A DNA stretch of 64,000 nucleotides from Clostridiaceae bacterium. Its GTDB lineage: Bacteria > Bacillota > Clostridia > Lachnospirales > Lachnospiraceae. Shown here one piece after another: positions 8,812 to 16,860 of the stretch (position 1 is its first letter; every line of letters starts with the position of its first letter). A program made the translations under genes and the position numbers. The stretch is taken from the NCBI GenBank assembly GCA_902362725.1, contig CABIXM010000007.1, positions 62,001 through 126,000 of the forward strand, read 5' to 3'. The notes beneath the pieces were generated by a model. That model did not search any database and had not been told where the DNA came from. It worked only from the letters and a program-made list of their open reading frames with translations.

Positions 8812-10989
8812 CTATACCTCCTCCATCAGATAATAATAGCCTCCGAAATCACTGGCCAGCAGCGTCTTTCCTGTCTTGGCCATCTCCCTTTTTACGCCGG
8901 TCAGCACATGGCGCATTCCCACCGGCACGCCCTCGCCGGCTGCCAGGAAAGCCGCGGCCACCGCCACATTTTTAATCTGGCTGCCGGAAAATTTGAATTC
9001 CTCCGCCAGATATCCGTAGTCCAGATCCTCCCGGGGCGTATCCGCCGGAAATACCCGTTCCCAGATTTCCCTTCTTCTCGGTACGTCCGTAAAGGGAAAT
9101 TCAATAATAAACTTAAATCTCCGCAGGAATGCATTGTCGAAATTCTGCAGGAAGTTCGTGGCCAGAATGATAATGCCCTCGTACTCCTCTATTTTCTGCA
9201 GCAGGTAGGCGGTTCCTGCATTGGCGTATTTGTCGTTGGAGTCCTTCTGATCCGTCCGCTTGCCAAACAGTACGTCTGCCTCGTCGAAAAACAGAATGCT
9301 CTGGCTCTTTTTTGCCTGCTCGAAAACATTGCCCAGCTTTTTCTCCGATTCACCCACATATTTGGACATGACCCCGGCCATATCCACCTTGTAAAGCTCC
9401 ATGGCCAGCTCCCCGGCGATGACCTGGGCTCCCATGGTCTTGCCGGTTCCAGGCGGCCCGTAGAAAATCATAGACACGCCTCTTCCATAGGCCAGCTTCT
9501 GTTCAAAGCCCCAGCGATGATACACCTGATGATGAAGCCGCACCTGATCGCAGGCGTCCCGAAGCAGCTTTTTCTGGGGATCCGGCAGCACCAGATCCTC
9601 CCAGCGGTAATGCACCGGAATCCGCACCGCGTCCTTCCCCAGCTTATGCTCCAGCTGAGCCCGGCAGGCCTCCAGCAGATACCGCTCATCTGGCCCGCTC
9701 TGCTCCAGCAGCAGCCGATCCTCGTATTCCTGCACGCTCTGCCGGATATGTCCGGCCGGAAGCCGGTACTTATCCGCCAGATACTCCAGATTGAGACCCT
9801 CCGGGAAAAGTTCTTCCCCCAGGAACCGCTTCCAGAGCAGGATCCGCTCCTCCGTGGTATTTTCCGGAATCCGGACCTTTCGAATCAACCGTTCACAGCG
9901 AATCTTCCGATCCCACTCGCTTCCTCCGGTCAGGAACAGCACGCCCTGCCAGGTGCGAAGTCCCCAGAGGATCTGTTCCACCCGCTCCCAGGATACCCGC
10001 CCGGTCTCCGGATCTCCCTCCAGATCGCAGACGCACAGGGCGCTGCCGCCCTGGAGAATGGCTTCCCGCATAATCCGCCGGAGCATTTTCTGAAGGCTCT
10101 CTCCCTCCTCCGGCAGCTTTCCGCTGTCCACATAGAGAATGGGCAAGCCCTTCCGCCTGCAGAGAGCTCCGGCCTGAAGCTTCTTGCCGGAACCATTTTC
10201 CCCTTCCAGGTAAAAGCTGCGGGCCCCGCTGTCGTAGAGAGCCTCCAGCCCGTCCGTCAGCTTCTTCTGAATCAGCGGCTCCCGCATGTCCTCCTCCCCG
10301 CCGGTTCTTACGATACCGCCCAGGGCCGGATCCTCCTGCTCAAAATTCTGAAGGTAGCTCAGAATCCGGAAATCCAGCTTCAAGCGGAATTCCTGAAAGC
10401 CCTCCGGGACAGGAATTCCCCCTCCCAGGCTCGTGTCCTCCATTCCCTCAAAGAGAAGTCCCAGTTTTTCCCAGTCCTGCAGACATTCCTGGTACAGGAA
10501 CCGCTGCTCCTCCTCCTTCTCCGTATACAGCCGGAGACACAGGCTTAAGCTCGGTACCCGGACGCCGTTCTGCTCGTTCAGGTATCCGATTGCCAGTCCC
10601 AGTCCGTGATCCAGCTCGCAGGCCAGGGAGAGGGCCGTCAGAAAGCCTTCGAACTCTGTCAGCTTCAGCGCATGGAACAGATATTCCATCACAATCATGC
10701 CGCCGCTGCGCATAGTCTCCCGGCCCCGCTCCCGGATGTCCGCAAGCGCTGCGCGCAAAAGCTCCGGGTCGTAGTTTTCCTCCCCGGCAGACGCCGGAAG
10801 CTCTGGCTTCAGCTCCTGCAGGAGCTCTGCCCGGGTAATCAGCACGCCGCCGTTCTTCCGGAGCATTCCGTTCTCTGAAGCTTTCACATGGGTCAGCGCA
10901 TAGGAAGCCAATAGCTCTCTGGCCCACCCGGTCAGCGCCTGATAGTATTCCTGCTCATTTTGGAATATCCCTGTCCTTATCCCGCTCAT
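8812..10989 (-). CDS. AAA+ ATPase of Afp15/Pvc15 (eCIS) type, paralogue 2
   Basis: A 725-residue paralogue of the 4456-6282 ATPase. The C-terminal module carries Walker A GPPGTGKT (511-518), YKVDMAGVMSKYVGES (533-548), Walker B SILFFDEADVLFGKRT (564-579) and the NFDNAFLRR arginine region (616-624). A first domain contains GENGSGKK (263-270) followed by LPILYVDSGKL, but its Walker B-like segment (ALCVCDLEGD) lacks the usual DE, so it is probably degenerate. Residues 1-250 are an all-helical family-specific N-terminus. The start overlaps the upstream stop by 4 bases. Two diverged copies in one operon, separated by two non-ATPase genes, suggest either a hetero-oligomer or one ATPase per partner. 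Confidence 0.82.
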   Translation of the reverse strand: MSGIRTGIFQNEQEYYQALTGWARELLASYALTHVKASENGMLRKNGGVLITRAELLQELKPELPASAGEENYDPELLRAALADIRERGRETMRSGGMIVMEYLFHALKLTEFEGFLTALSLACELDHGLGLAIGYLNEQNGVRVPSLSLCLRLYTEKEEEQRFLYQECLQDWEKLGLLFEGMEDTSLGGGIPVPEGFQEFRLKLDFRILSYLQNFEQEDPALGGIVRTGGEEDMREPLIQKKLTDGLEALYDSGARSFYLEGENGSGKKLQAGALCRRKGLPILYVDSGKLPEEGESLQKMLRRIMREAILQGGSALCVCDLEGDPETGRVSWERVEQILWGLRTWQGVLFLTGGSEWDRKIRCERLIRKVRIPENTTEERILLWKRFLGEELFPEGLNLEYLADKYRLPAGHIRQSVQEYEDRLLLEQSGPDERYLLEACRAQLEHKLGKDAVRIPVHYRWEDLVLPDPQKKLLRDACDQVRLHHQVYHRWGFEQKLAYGRGVSMIFYGPPGTGKTMGAQVIAGELAMELYKVDMAGVMSKYVGESEKKLGNVFEQAKKSQSILFFDEADVLFGKRTDQKDSNDKYANAGTAYLLQKIEEYEGIIILATNFLQNFDNAFLRRFKFIIEFPFTDVPRRREIWERVFPADTPREDLDYGYLAEEFKFSGSQIKNVAVAAAFLAAGEGVPVGMRHVLTGVKREMAKTGKTLLASDFGGYYYLMEEV

Positions 10990-11849
10990 TCGTCCTCATC
11001 CTCCGGGCGTTCTGCGTCGCCCTCAGTCTCTGCCTGTACTTCGCCAAGCGTCTTTTTCCGCTCCCGGTAATAGCTTTCGATATCCTTTTTCTGGAAATCA
11101 TACGCGTAATTCATTTTCCGGAGAAAGGTCCGGGCAGACGCATCCTTCTTTATCAGAATGGCCTCCAGAAGATTTTTCTCGTACATACCCCGGGTATCTT
11201 CCCTCCGAAGCTCTCTGATCTCCTGTTCCCGTTCCTGAAGTTTTTCCCTGTCTTCCTCTGCCGCCTGACGCCCGGATTCCAGACGAAGCTGCCGTATCTG
11301 CTTTTCCAGCTCTTTTTTCCTGCTTTTTCTCTTTTCCAGCGCCTTCTTTTCTTCCTCTTTCACGAAGAAGGGCAGGGTCTTCTGTAAGCTTTCCATATTC
11401 TCCCGTCCCAGGTAGGAAGCGACGGAGCGCCTGGTCCAAGGCTTATTCTCGCGCTTTTCGATAAGAACGGAAGCACCCTCCCAGTAACGGGACACGTAGG
11501 CCCGGTTTTCATTATTTCCCTTTAAAAGGGTCTTCTGCTGATATTCCTTCAGTTCCTTCTGATAGCGGCTCGCCACCGTATCATAGCGGGATGTCTTCAA
11601 ATTGGCAAACAGGAATACCCTCTCCCGGTTGGGATTGTAGCCCAGCTGCAGTCTGCCGAAGAGATTCTCCTGCTTCATCAGCCGGTCGCAGCCCAGCATC
11701 TGCCCTTGCATCCGGCTCTGATAGTAGCCCTCAATTTTTTTATGCTCACCAAAATACTCCGTCTGCACATGGCTGGCCGCCGTCAGCCGATCCATGGTCT
11801 CACGGAAATGCTCCAGCTGCTTTTCCGCCCGTTCCGCCTCTTGCTTCAT
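10986..11849 (-). CDS. Coiled-coil protein heading the AAA+ operon
   Basis: An unrecognised protein of 287 residues. The frame opens 18 bases further upstream, but that start codon precedes GGAGGTGAG, which is itself the ribosome site for the ATG at 11849; I therefore start at 11849. The N-terminus is helical and charged. The middle contains LGYNPNRERVFLFANLKTSR and KPWTRRSVASYLGREN, a possible small folded domain. From about residue 165 to 240 it is an almost pure Lys/Glu/Arg coiled coil, and it ends in an acidic tail. No enzyme motif or signal peptide is visible. As the first gene of the operon and stop-start overlapped with the 725-residue ATPase, it is likely a partner or scaffold for it. 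Confidence 0.7.
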   Translation of the reverse strand: MKQEAERAEKQLEHFRETMDRLTAASHVQTEYFGEHKKIEGYYQSRMQGQMLGCDRLMKQENLFGRLQLGYNPNRERVFLFANLKTSRYDTVASRYQKELKEYQQKTLLKGNNENRAYVSRYWEGASVLIEKRENKPWTRRSVASYLGRENMESLQKTLPFFVKEEEKKALEKRKSRKKELEKQIRQLRLESGRQAAEEDREKLQEREQEIRELRREDTRGMYEKNLLEAILIKKDASARTFLRKMNYAYDFQKKDIESYYRERKKTLGEVQAETEGDAERPEDEDE

Positions 11850-11899
11850 TCTCTCACCTCCGGACAAACTATGACTACTCTATCATAAATTTTCCCATA

Positions 11900-11946
11900 A
11901 AAAAGCAGGAAGCGCACTGCCCAAACGGGTAGTCCTTCCTGCTTTT
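11900..11946 (-). terminator. Bidirectional-looking terminator upstream of AAA+ operon
   Basis: Arms AGCAGGAAG and CTTCCTGCT flank a 22-base loop, with A-runs on one side and T-runs on the other (six T on the minus strand). It lies between the broken LuxR-type gene and the AAA+ operon and should end transcription arriving from 12085 or act as an attenuator in the operon leader. Confidence 0.7.
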
Positions 11947-11950
11947 CTAT

Positions 11951-12083
11951 TTATGTAATAGGAAATTCCTCTGGAATCCCCTATTACATAAAAAACCTCC
12001 GGGGGATCGCACTGCGGCGGAGAGGTAGTATGTCGTTTACGCGACCCGCCGCAGGCGGAGAATCCTGCTTCGCAGGATTCTTT
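11951..12083 (-). repeat. Structured intergenic element, copy 1
   Basis: Starting right after the stop of the LuxR-type gene (minus strand): hairpin GAATCCTGC-GAA-GCAGGATTC, then a 9-bp stem CTGCGGCGG/CCGCCGCAG enclosing a small hairpin (GTCG/CGAC) and the plus-strand stretch GAGGTAGTA, then a long near-perfect palindrome at 11951-11990 (TTATGTAATAGGAAATTCC arm). The same order of hairpins occurs at 15688-15827 with different stem sequences. Strand of function is uncertain; it is given as minus because both copies trail minus-strand genes. Confidence 0.7.
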
Positions 12084-12084
12084 C

Positions 12085-14440
12085 CTATATCAGATGATAC
12101 TCCGTAATCAGATTCAGCGCCTGACTCCGGTTTTTTGCCCCCAGCTTCTGATAGATATTTTTCAGGTGATACTTGACTGTATTTTCCGACACGCACAGGG
12201 TCCTTGCAATCTCCGCATTCTTCTCGCCCCGGGCCAGAAGCTTCAGCACGTCGTTCTCATAGCTGGTGAAATTTTCCACCTTCAGGCTCTTCTTCTGTCT
12301 CAGATAGCCGGGATAAATCAGCATCTGGGCTCGGGCCGCCTTCAAAATCTCCTGGATATACGGATCCTTTCGCTCCTTCTCCCCGTACAGGGCGTTCAGA
12401 AGCTCGTAGACCGCCTCCCCTTCGTCCGCGAATACCCGGATGGTAGCTCCGACCGGTCTCCACCGCCTCTGTAAGGCTCTCCTGCCAGCCCTCTCTCTGC
12501 TGCCGGAATGCCTGTACCGCTTCCAGAATCCGTACCTGGATTCCCAGATAGGTCATCTGGTAACTGTCCGCAAAATCCCGCAGGGTCAGTAAAATCAACT
12601 CTGCCGGAACATACTGCTCCAGCCACAGATACACTCTGGCCTTCATCAGATACTGATAATACTCTACGCTTAGAAAACGTCCCCGTTCGTCCGGCGCTTC
12701 CTTTTTCAGCCAGCCCAGAATCCGTTTCTCATCATTTTTCAGCAGATGATACCAGATCCGGTGAGCCAACAGATTGCCATTCCAGTAGCAATCCGTCTCC
12801 TCTTCCTCCTCCAGCCGGTGAAGCAGAAAGGCTTCCGCACCGTCGGCTTGATTCCGGACTACCATCAGATCTGCCACCTTCAGGTTGCACAGCTTCTGCA
12901 TCCGGAGATTTTTTTCCTGCACAGCCATACGGAAGGTCCTGGTAAAACGGTTCAGGGCTTCGTCCAGCTGGTTTCGCTCATAGAAGACCTCCCCCAGAAG
13001 AAATTCCGCCATAGACGCGTACTCTTCTCCTGCCAGCCGTCGAATCTCTTCCTCGTAGGGATTCTTCTCCCGCTTCCCAGCCCAGCGGAAAAACGCGCTG
13101 TAATCCTTATCACCGTGAAGCAGGGAAATGTTGCCCGGAATCTGCAACATCCGCCAGATCTCTCCGGTAGACGTATCTGCTTCCTCCACATGCTGCCAGA
13201 TCTCCGAAAGCAGCTCCGGCGTCATGCTGCCTGTTCCTATCATCTTCAGGATCAGAAGCAGTGAGCCGGTATCCTTTTTCTCTCTCCGCTCCAGAAGCTT
13301 CCGGTATCTCTCATAGCCCTCCAGATTGCCGCCGATACATTCCAGCATGGCTCCTGCCATAATCAGACGCGGGTATTCCAACATATCCGGCAAAGGCTCG
13401 CTCAGACAGTAGTCCTCCAGAGAAAGGAAGGTCTCATAGCTGATGGGCCGGGACAAAATCCGATCCAGGAGCTCCGCCATCTTATCATGAAGCTTCAGAA
13501 GATCGGCGAAGCACAGGGCCGCCGTATAATCCTGCTTTTCCTCATAAAAATACATTGCCCTCTGATACAGTCTCTCCAGCTGCTCCGGAGTCGCGTATTT
13601 ATGCATCATGCGGGCCAGGAACTGACGGAACAGCCTTACAAATCTCCATCGACCTCCTCCTAAGTCCTCCAGAATACTTCCTTTCTTCCGGAACCGCTGT
13701 ACCAGAGCTCTGGCCTCATTTACCGATATATCCAGAATCGTCCACACCAGCTCCTCTGTCAGTTCTTCAAAGCAGGCCAGGCTTAAAAGGGCGTTCTGTT
13801 CCTCCACCTTCAGCGTCCGGAAAAACTTGATATCAATCCACCGGAATACGTCCTCCAGACACTGCTCTCTTTCCTGCCGTCCATAGCCGTGGACGCTGCC
13901 CCGCAGCGGTTCCTCCAGCATATAGATACACAGGGGCATATTGTCAAAATCCTTTTCTATATGAAGGTAGTCTTCCCGGTAAAGGCGGAAGCCCTTTTTC
14001 TCCAGATAAGCGCTTACCTCCCGGTTCTCCGGCCGGATATCGGGAACTCCGTATATCCGGAGACGTCCGGCCACCCGGAAGGGCATCAGTTCCTCCGGAA
14101 GCGGCGCTGTGGAGGTGAAAATCCATCGTTCCTCCCGGCCTCTTTCCCCAACCTTTGTCCAGAGCCGTTCCAGTCCGGGCTGTTCCAGCAGACGTTCCAG
14201 TCCCGGAACAATCCGCACTCCGCCCCTCGTGTCCGGTATCTGATCCAGATCAGTCACAATACAGGCGTCAAATTCCGGGTGGTGGGCCGCAAAATCCAGA
14301 ACCAGCCTGTCCTTTTCCCAGCCTATAGGCGCATGAAAATAAAGAATGCCGTAATTTTTTAAATCCTCGCACATTCTCTGTTCCAGCTCCGGGTGTTCGA
14401 TATGCAGTTCGTCTATTTCTGTTGTCTGCGTCTTTTTCAT
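12085..14440 (-). pseudogene. MalT/LuxR-type transcriptional regulator, frameshifted
   Basis: Two overlapping frames together make a regulator of about 785 residues. The N-terminal frame (from ATG 14440) has a degenerate nucleotide-binding region (FHAPIGWEKDR in place of a P-loop) and a helical TPR-like middle. It runs to LTEAVETGRS near 12445 and then goes out of frame. The next frame resumes as RVFADEG, the usual MalT-like sequence at this point, and continues to a LuxR helix-turn-helix at the end (ARGEKNAEIARTLCVSENTV). Removing one G from the GG at 12442-12443 restores the frame exactly, reading ETGRSYIRVFADEG. The start is uncertain: a TATAAT lies only about 7 bases before ATG 14440, so the transcript would be nearly leaderless, and ATG 14374 is an alternative. 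It may be a real pseudogene, a phase state or a sequencing error. It lies directly upstream of the AAA+ operon and may have regulated it. Confidence 0.8.
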
Positions 14441-14521
14441 AGCTATATTATAACACAGGATTTTCATTTTAGGGTGTGCCGCGCATATTTCACTTTTTTT
14501 TATGAAAAAATAACTTGCTTC

Positions 14522-14550
14522 TTGTAGAATTTTGGGCTTTGGTGTATGAT
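14522..14550 (+). promoter_or_regulatory. lrgAB promoter
   Basis: TTGTAG (14522-14527) and TATGAT (14545-14550) are separated by 17 bases, 53 bases before the lrgA start. It is divergent from the LuxR-type gene. Confidence 0.6.
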
Positions 14551-14602
14551 AAGAAGCGATTTTATATCCGACTTTGGTATGAGACAAGAGAGGAGTTCTA
14601 TT

Positions 14603-14974
14603 ATGAAGATTATCAAACAAGTTGGAATTATTTTCTCCATCTGCGCCCTCAGCGTATTGATCGAGCAATTTCTGCCCTTTGCCCTTCCGGCCAGCGTCAT
14701 CGGTATGATTTTACTCTTTCTGCTTCTGCTGAGCGGCCTTCTGAAAATTGACCATATCCGGGAGAAATCAGACTTTCTGCTGGCCAATATGGCATTTTTC
14801 TTTATTCCGGCAGGCGTGAACGTCATCAATTATCTGGACATTCTGAGAGCCAACTGGCTTCCCCTGCTGCTGATTTGTGTACTGACTACCATCATTACTT
14901 TTGCGGCCACAGCCTACAGCGTGCGTTTCACCATGTATCTGCTTTCCCGCAGGAAGGGAGGCTGCCATGCGTGA
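14603..14974 (+). CDS. lrgA: CidA/LrgA family membrane protein
   Basis: A 124-residue protein (14603 start chosen because GAGAGGAG lies 7 bases upstream; a longer frame from 14546 has no ribosome site). It has four predicted membrane helices and the family layout: an N-terminal helix followed by LPASVIGMILLFLLLL, then FFFIPAGVNVINY and a final helix before a basic RRK tail. LrgA/CidA proteins are holin-like and influence murein hydrolase export, cell lysis or overflow-metabolite handling together with LrgB. It overlaps lrgB by 8 bases, so the two are translated as a unit. The surrounding minus-strand genes are unrelated. Whether it works in lysis control or in metabolite transport in this organism cannot be read from the sequence. 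Confidence 0.92.
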   Translation: MKIIKQVGIIFSICALSVLIEQFLPFALPASVIGMILLFLLLLSGLLKIDHIREKSDFLLANMAFFFIPAGVNVINYLDILRANWLPLLLICVLTTIITFAATAYSVRFTMYLLSRRKGGCHA

Positions 14975-15647
14975 ATTATGGACTTCCCCTTACTTCGGCA
15001 TTGCCGTAAGCGTCCTGGCCTTCTGGGCCGGGGAAAAGCTGCAGAAGAAGCTGAAATCGCCCTTCTGCAATCCGCTGCTCTTCGCTATCCTGGCTATCGT
15101 GCTTGTCCTGCTGGCCTTCGATATTCCTTATGAGAGCTACAACAACGGCGGCGCGGTCATCAATATGTTTCTGGCTCCGGCTACCGCCTGCCTGGCTGTA
15201 TCCATCTACACCCGGATTCAGATTCTGAAGGAGAACGCCATTCCGATTCTGGTGGGCTGCACCGTAGGCTCCCTGTCCTCCATGGGCAGCGTCTATGTGC
15301 TCTGCCGGCTCTTTGGTCTGGACGAGGCCATGACTGCCTCCCTTCTGCCCAAATCCATCACCACGCCCATTGCGGTGGAGGTCTGCCAGAGCCACGGCGG
15401 TATCGTACCGGTGACCGTCATCGCTGTCATCTTCACCGGAATCCTGGGCAGCATCCTGGCTCCCTACCTGATCCGCATTTTCCGGGTGAAGAATCCCATT
15501 ACCGCAGGTCTGGCCATCGGAGCCTGCAGCCATGCCGTCGGTACCTCCAAGGCCCTGGAGCTTGGAGAAACAGAGGGCGCCATGAGCGGACTGGCCATCG
15601 GCGTCTGCGGAATCATGACCGTTGTCTTTTCTATGGTGCTGTTATAA
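14967..15647 (+). CDS. lrgB: LrgB family membrane protein
   Basis: A 226-residue polytopic protein, close to the usual LrgB/YohK length. The ATG at 14967 lies inside the end of lrgA, preceded by GGAAGGGAGG. Family signatures visible are LPKSITTPIAVEV around residue 130 and the C-terminal GACSHAVGTSKALELGE, which is strongly conserved in LrgB proteins. It is the partner of LrgA. A strong terminator follows at 15659-15688. It is convergent with the rseP cluster. Confidence 0.93.
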   Translation: MRELWTSPYFGIAVSVLAFWAGEKLQKKLKSPFCNPLLFAILAIVLVLLAFDIPYESYNNGGAVINMFLAPATACLAVSIYTRIQILKENAIPILVGCTVGSLSSMGSVYVLCRLFGLDEAMTASLLPKSITTPIAVEVCQSHGGIVPVTVIAVIFTGILGSILAPYLIRIFRVKNPITAGLAIGACSHAVGTSKALELGETEGAMSGLAIGVCGIMTVVFSMVLL

Positions 15648-15658
15648 TGTTGGACTAA

Positions 15659-15688
15659 AAAAAGAATCCCGCCTGGGATTCTTTTTTT
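15659..15688 (+). terminator. lrgAB terminator
   Basis: The inverted repeat AAAGAATCCC-GCCT-GGGATTCTTT is followed by a T-run, starting 11 bases after the lrgB stop. Confidence 0.85.
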
Positions 15689-15827
15689 ATGGAATAGGAA
15701 ATTCCGATAGAATTCCCTATTCCATAAAAGCAAGCAAAGCTTGCAAAGATGCACACTCGGCGCAGTAGTAGGTGGTTGCCAGGGCAACCGCGCCTCGGCG
15801 CAAGAATGTGCCGAGGGCACATTCTTT
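15688..15827 (-). repeat. Structured intergenic element, copy 2
   Basis: Same architecture as 11951-12083. Read on the minus strand from the rseP stop: hairpin GAATGTGCC-CTC-GGCACATTC, a stem GGCGC/GCGCC enclosing hairpin GGTTGCC/GGCAACC and the plus-strand stretch AGTAGTAGGT, an extra hairpin GCAAGC-TTT-GCTTGC, and the palindrome at 15688-15727 (TTATGGAATAGGAAATTCC arm). Stem sequences differ from copy 1 while pairing is kept. Confidence 0.7.
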
Positions 15828-16859
15828 TTACAGAATATTCCGGAAATCATTGAACATCACCGCCAGCATCAAAGCCATCAGAAGCATCAGTCCCACAAAA
15901 TGGACCATGCCCTCCTTCTCCGGATCGATCCGCTTGCCCCGGCGCAGTACTTCCAGCAGGAGAAATACCAGCCGTCCGCCGTCCAGAGCCGGAATCGGCA
16001 GCAGATTCATCACACCCAGGTTGGCTGACAGGAGAATCGAAATATTCAGCATATTCAGCCATACGTAAAAGCCGCCGTCCTCCCGGCTGGCCTCATAAGT
16101 ATTTCCAATGGCATTCACGATACCCACCGGGCCTGAGATATCGTCGGCGCTGACCTGGCCGTGGAACATCATCGCCAGACTCTTCAGCGTGGTACTGATC
16201 CAGTATTTCACCTCATAAGCGCTGTAATATACCGTCTGGAAAACATTTCCTTTTGTCCGCACGCCGGAGCCCTGAAAGCCCAGGAGATACGTGCCATACT
16301 CGCTCATTTTCGGCTCCAGCGTCACCGCATGGCGCTCGCCATCCCGCTCATAAGTCACCGTAACCGTCTCACCCTGGTGCATCTGCACGTAGAGACTGAC
16401 CTCCCGGTACACGTGGATATGGGTCTTATTCATCTGCACGATCCGGTCGCCGGGCTGCATACCGGCTTCCGCCGCCGGATAGCCTTCCATGACCTTCACC
16501 ACGTCCGGCGCGTCGTAGCCGATACTCCCCACGATAAACAGCGCCATAAAAAAGGCCAGTATAAAGTTGAAAATGGGGCCTGCCGCCACCACGGAAATCC
16601 GGGTCCAAACGGATTTGCTACCAAAGGAATTCTCCTCGTCGCTCTCCCCGTCCTCTCCCACCATCATGCAGGAGCCTCCAAAGGGCAGGAGCTTCACGGA
16701 ATAGCGGGTCTCTCCAATCTGCTTACTGAAGAGTCTGGGGCCCATTCCCAGAGAAAATTCCGTCACGCCGATGCCGCCCCGCTTGGCCAGCAGAAAATGG
16801 CCGAACTCATGGAACAGCACAATCAGGCTAAATATCAGAAGCGCAAGTATGATTTTCAA
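15828..16859 (-). CDS. rseP: Site-2 protease RseP (RIP metalloprotease)
   Basis: A 343-residue membrane metalloprotease. The start codon is TTG at 16859, one base after the dxr stop codon, with AGGTGG just upstream. The first helix carries the zinc motif HEFGH (17-21), a PDZ domain lies at about 100-180 (GYPAAEAGMQPGDRIVQM), and the third metal-ligand motif is LPIPALDGG near residue 290. The C-terminal helix ends MFNDFRNIL. The family cuts transmembrane segments of anti-sigma factors and leftover signal peptides. It is the last gene of the conserved pyrH-to-rseP cluster; ispG and polC, which often follow in Clostridia, are absent here because lrgAB lies convergently. Confidence 0.95.
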   Translation of the reverse strand: MKIILALLIFSLIVLFHEFGHFLLAKRGGIGVTEFSLGMGPRLFSKQIGETRYSVKLLPFGGSCMMVGEDGESDEENSFGSKSVWTRISVVAAGPIFNFILAFFMALFIVGSIGYDAPDVVKVMEGYPAAEAGMQPGDRIVQMNKTHIHVYREVSLYVQMHQGETVTVTYERDGERHAVTLEPKMSEYGTYLLGFQGSGVRTKGNVFQTVYYSAYEVKYWISTTLKSLAMMFHGQVSADDISGPVGIVNAIGNTYEASREDGGFYVWLNMLNISILLSANLGVMNLLPIPALDGGRLVFLLLEVLRRGKRIDPEKEGMVHFVGLMLLMALMLAVMFNDFRNIL

Positions 16860-16860
16860 C

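Noticed and set aside
8908..10548. Plus-strand 546-codon frame antisense to the 725-residue ATPase
   Set aside because: The minus strand has Walker motifs; the antisense frame has none.
11951..12083. Integron attC site or CRISPR-like repeat
   Set aside because: There is no integrase, no array and no spacer pattern; a structured intergenic element explains the hairpins better.
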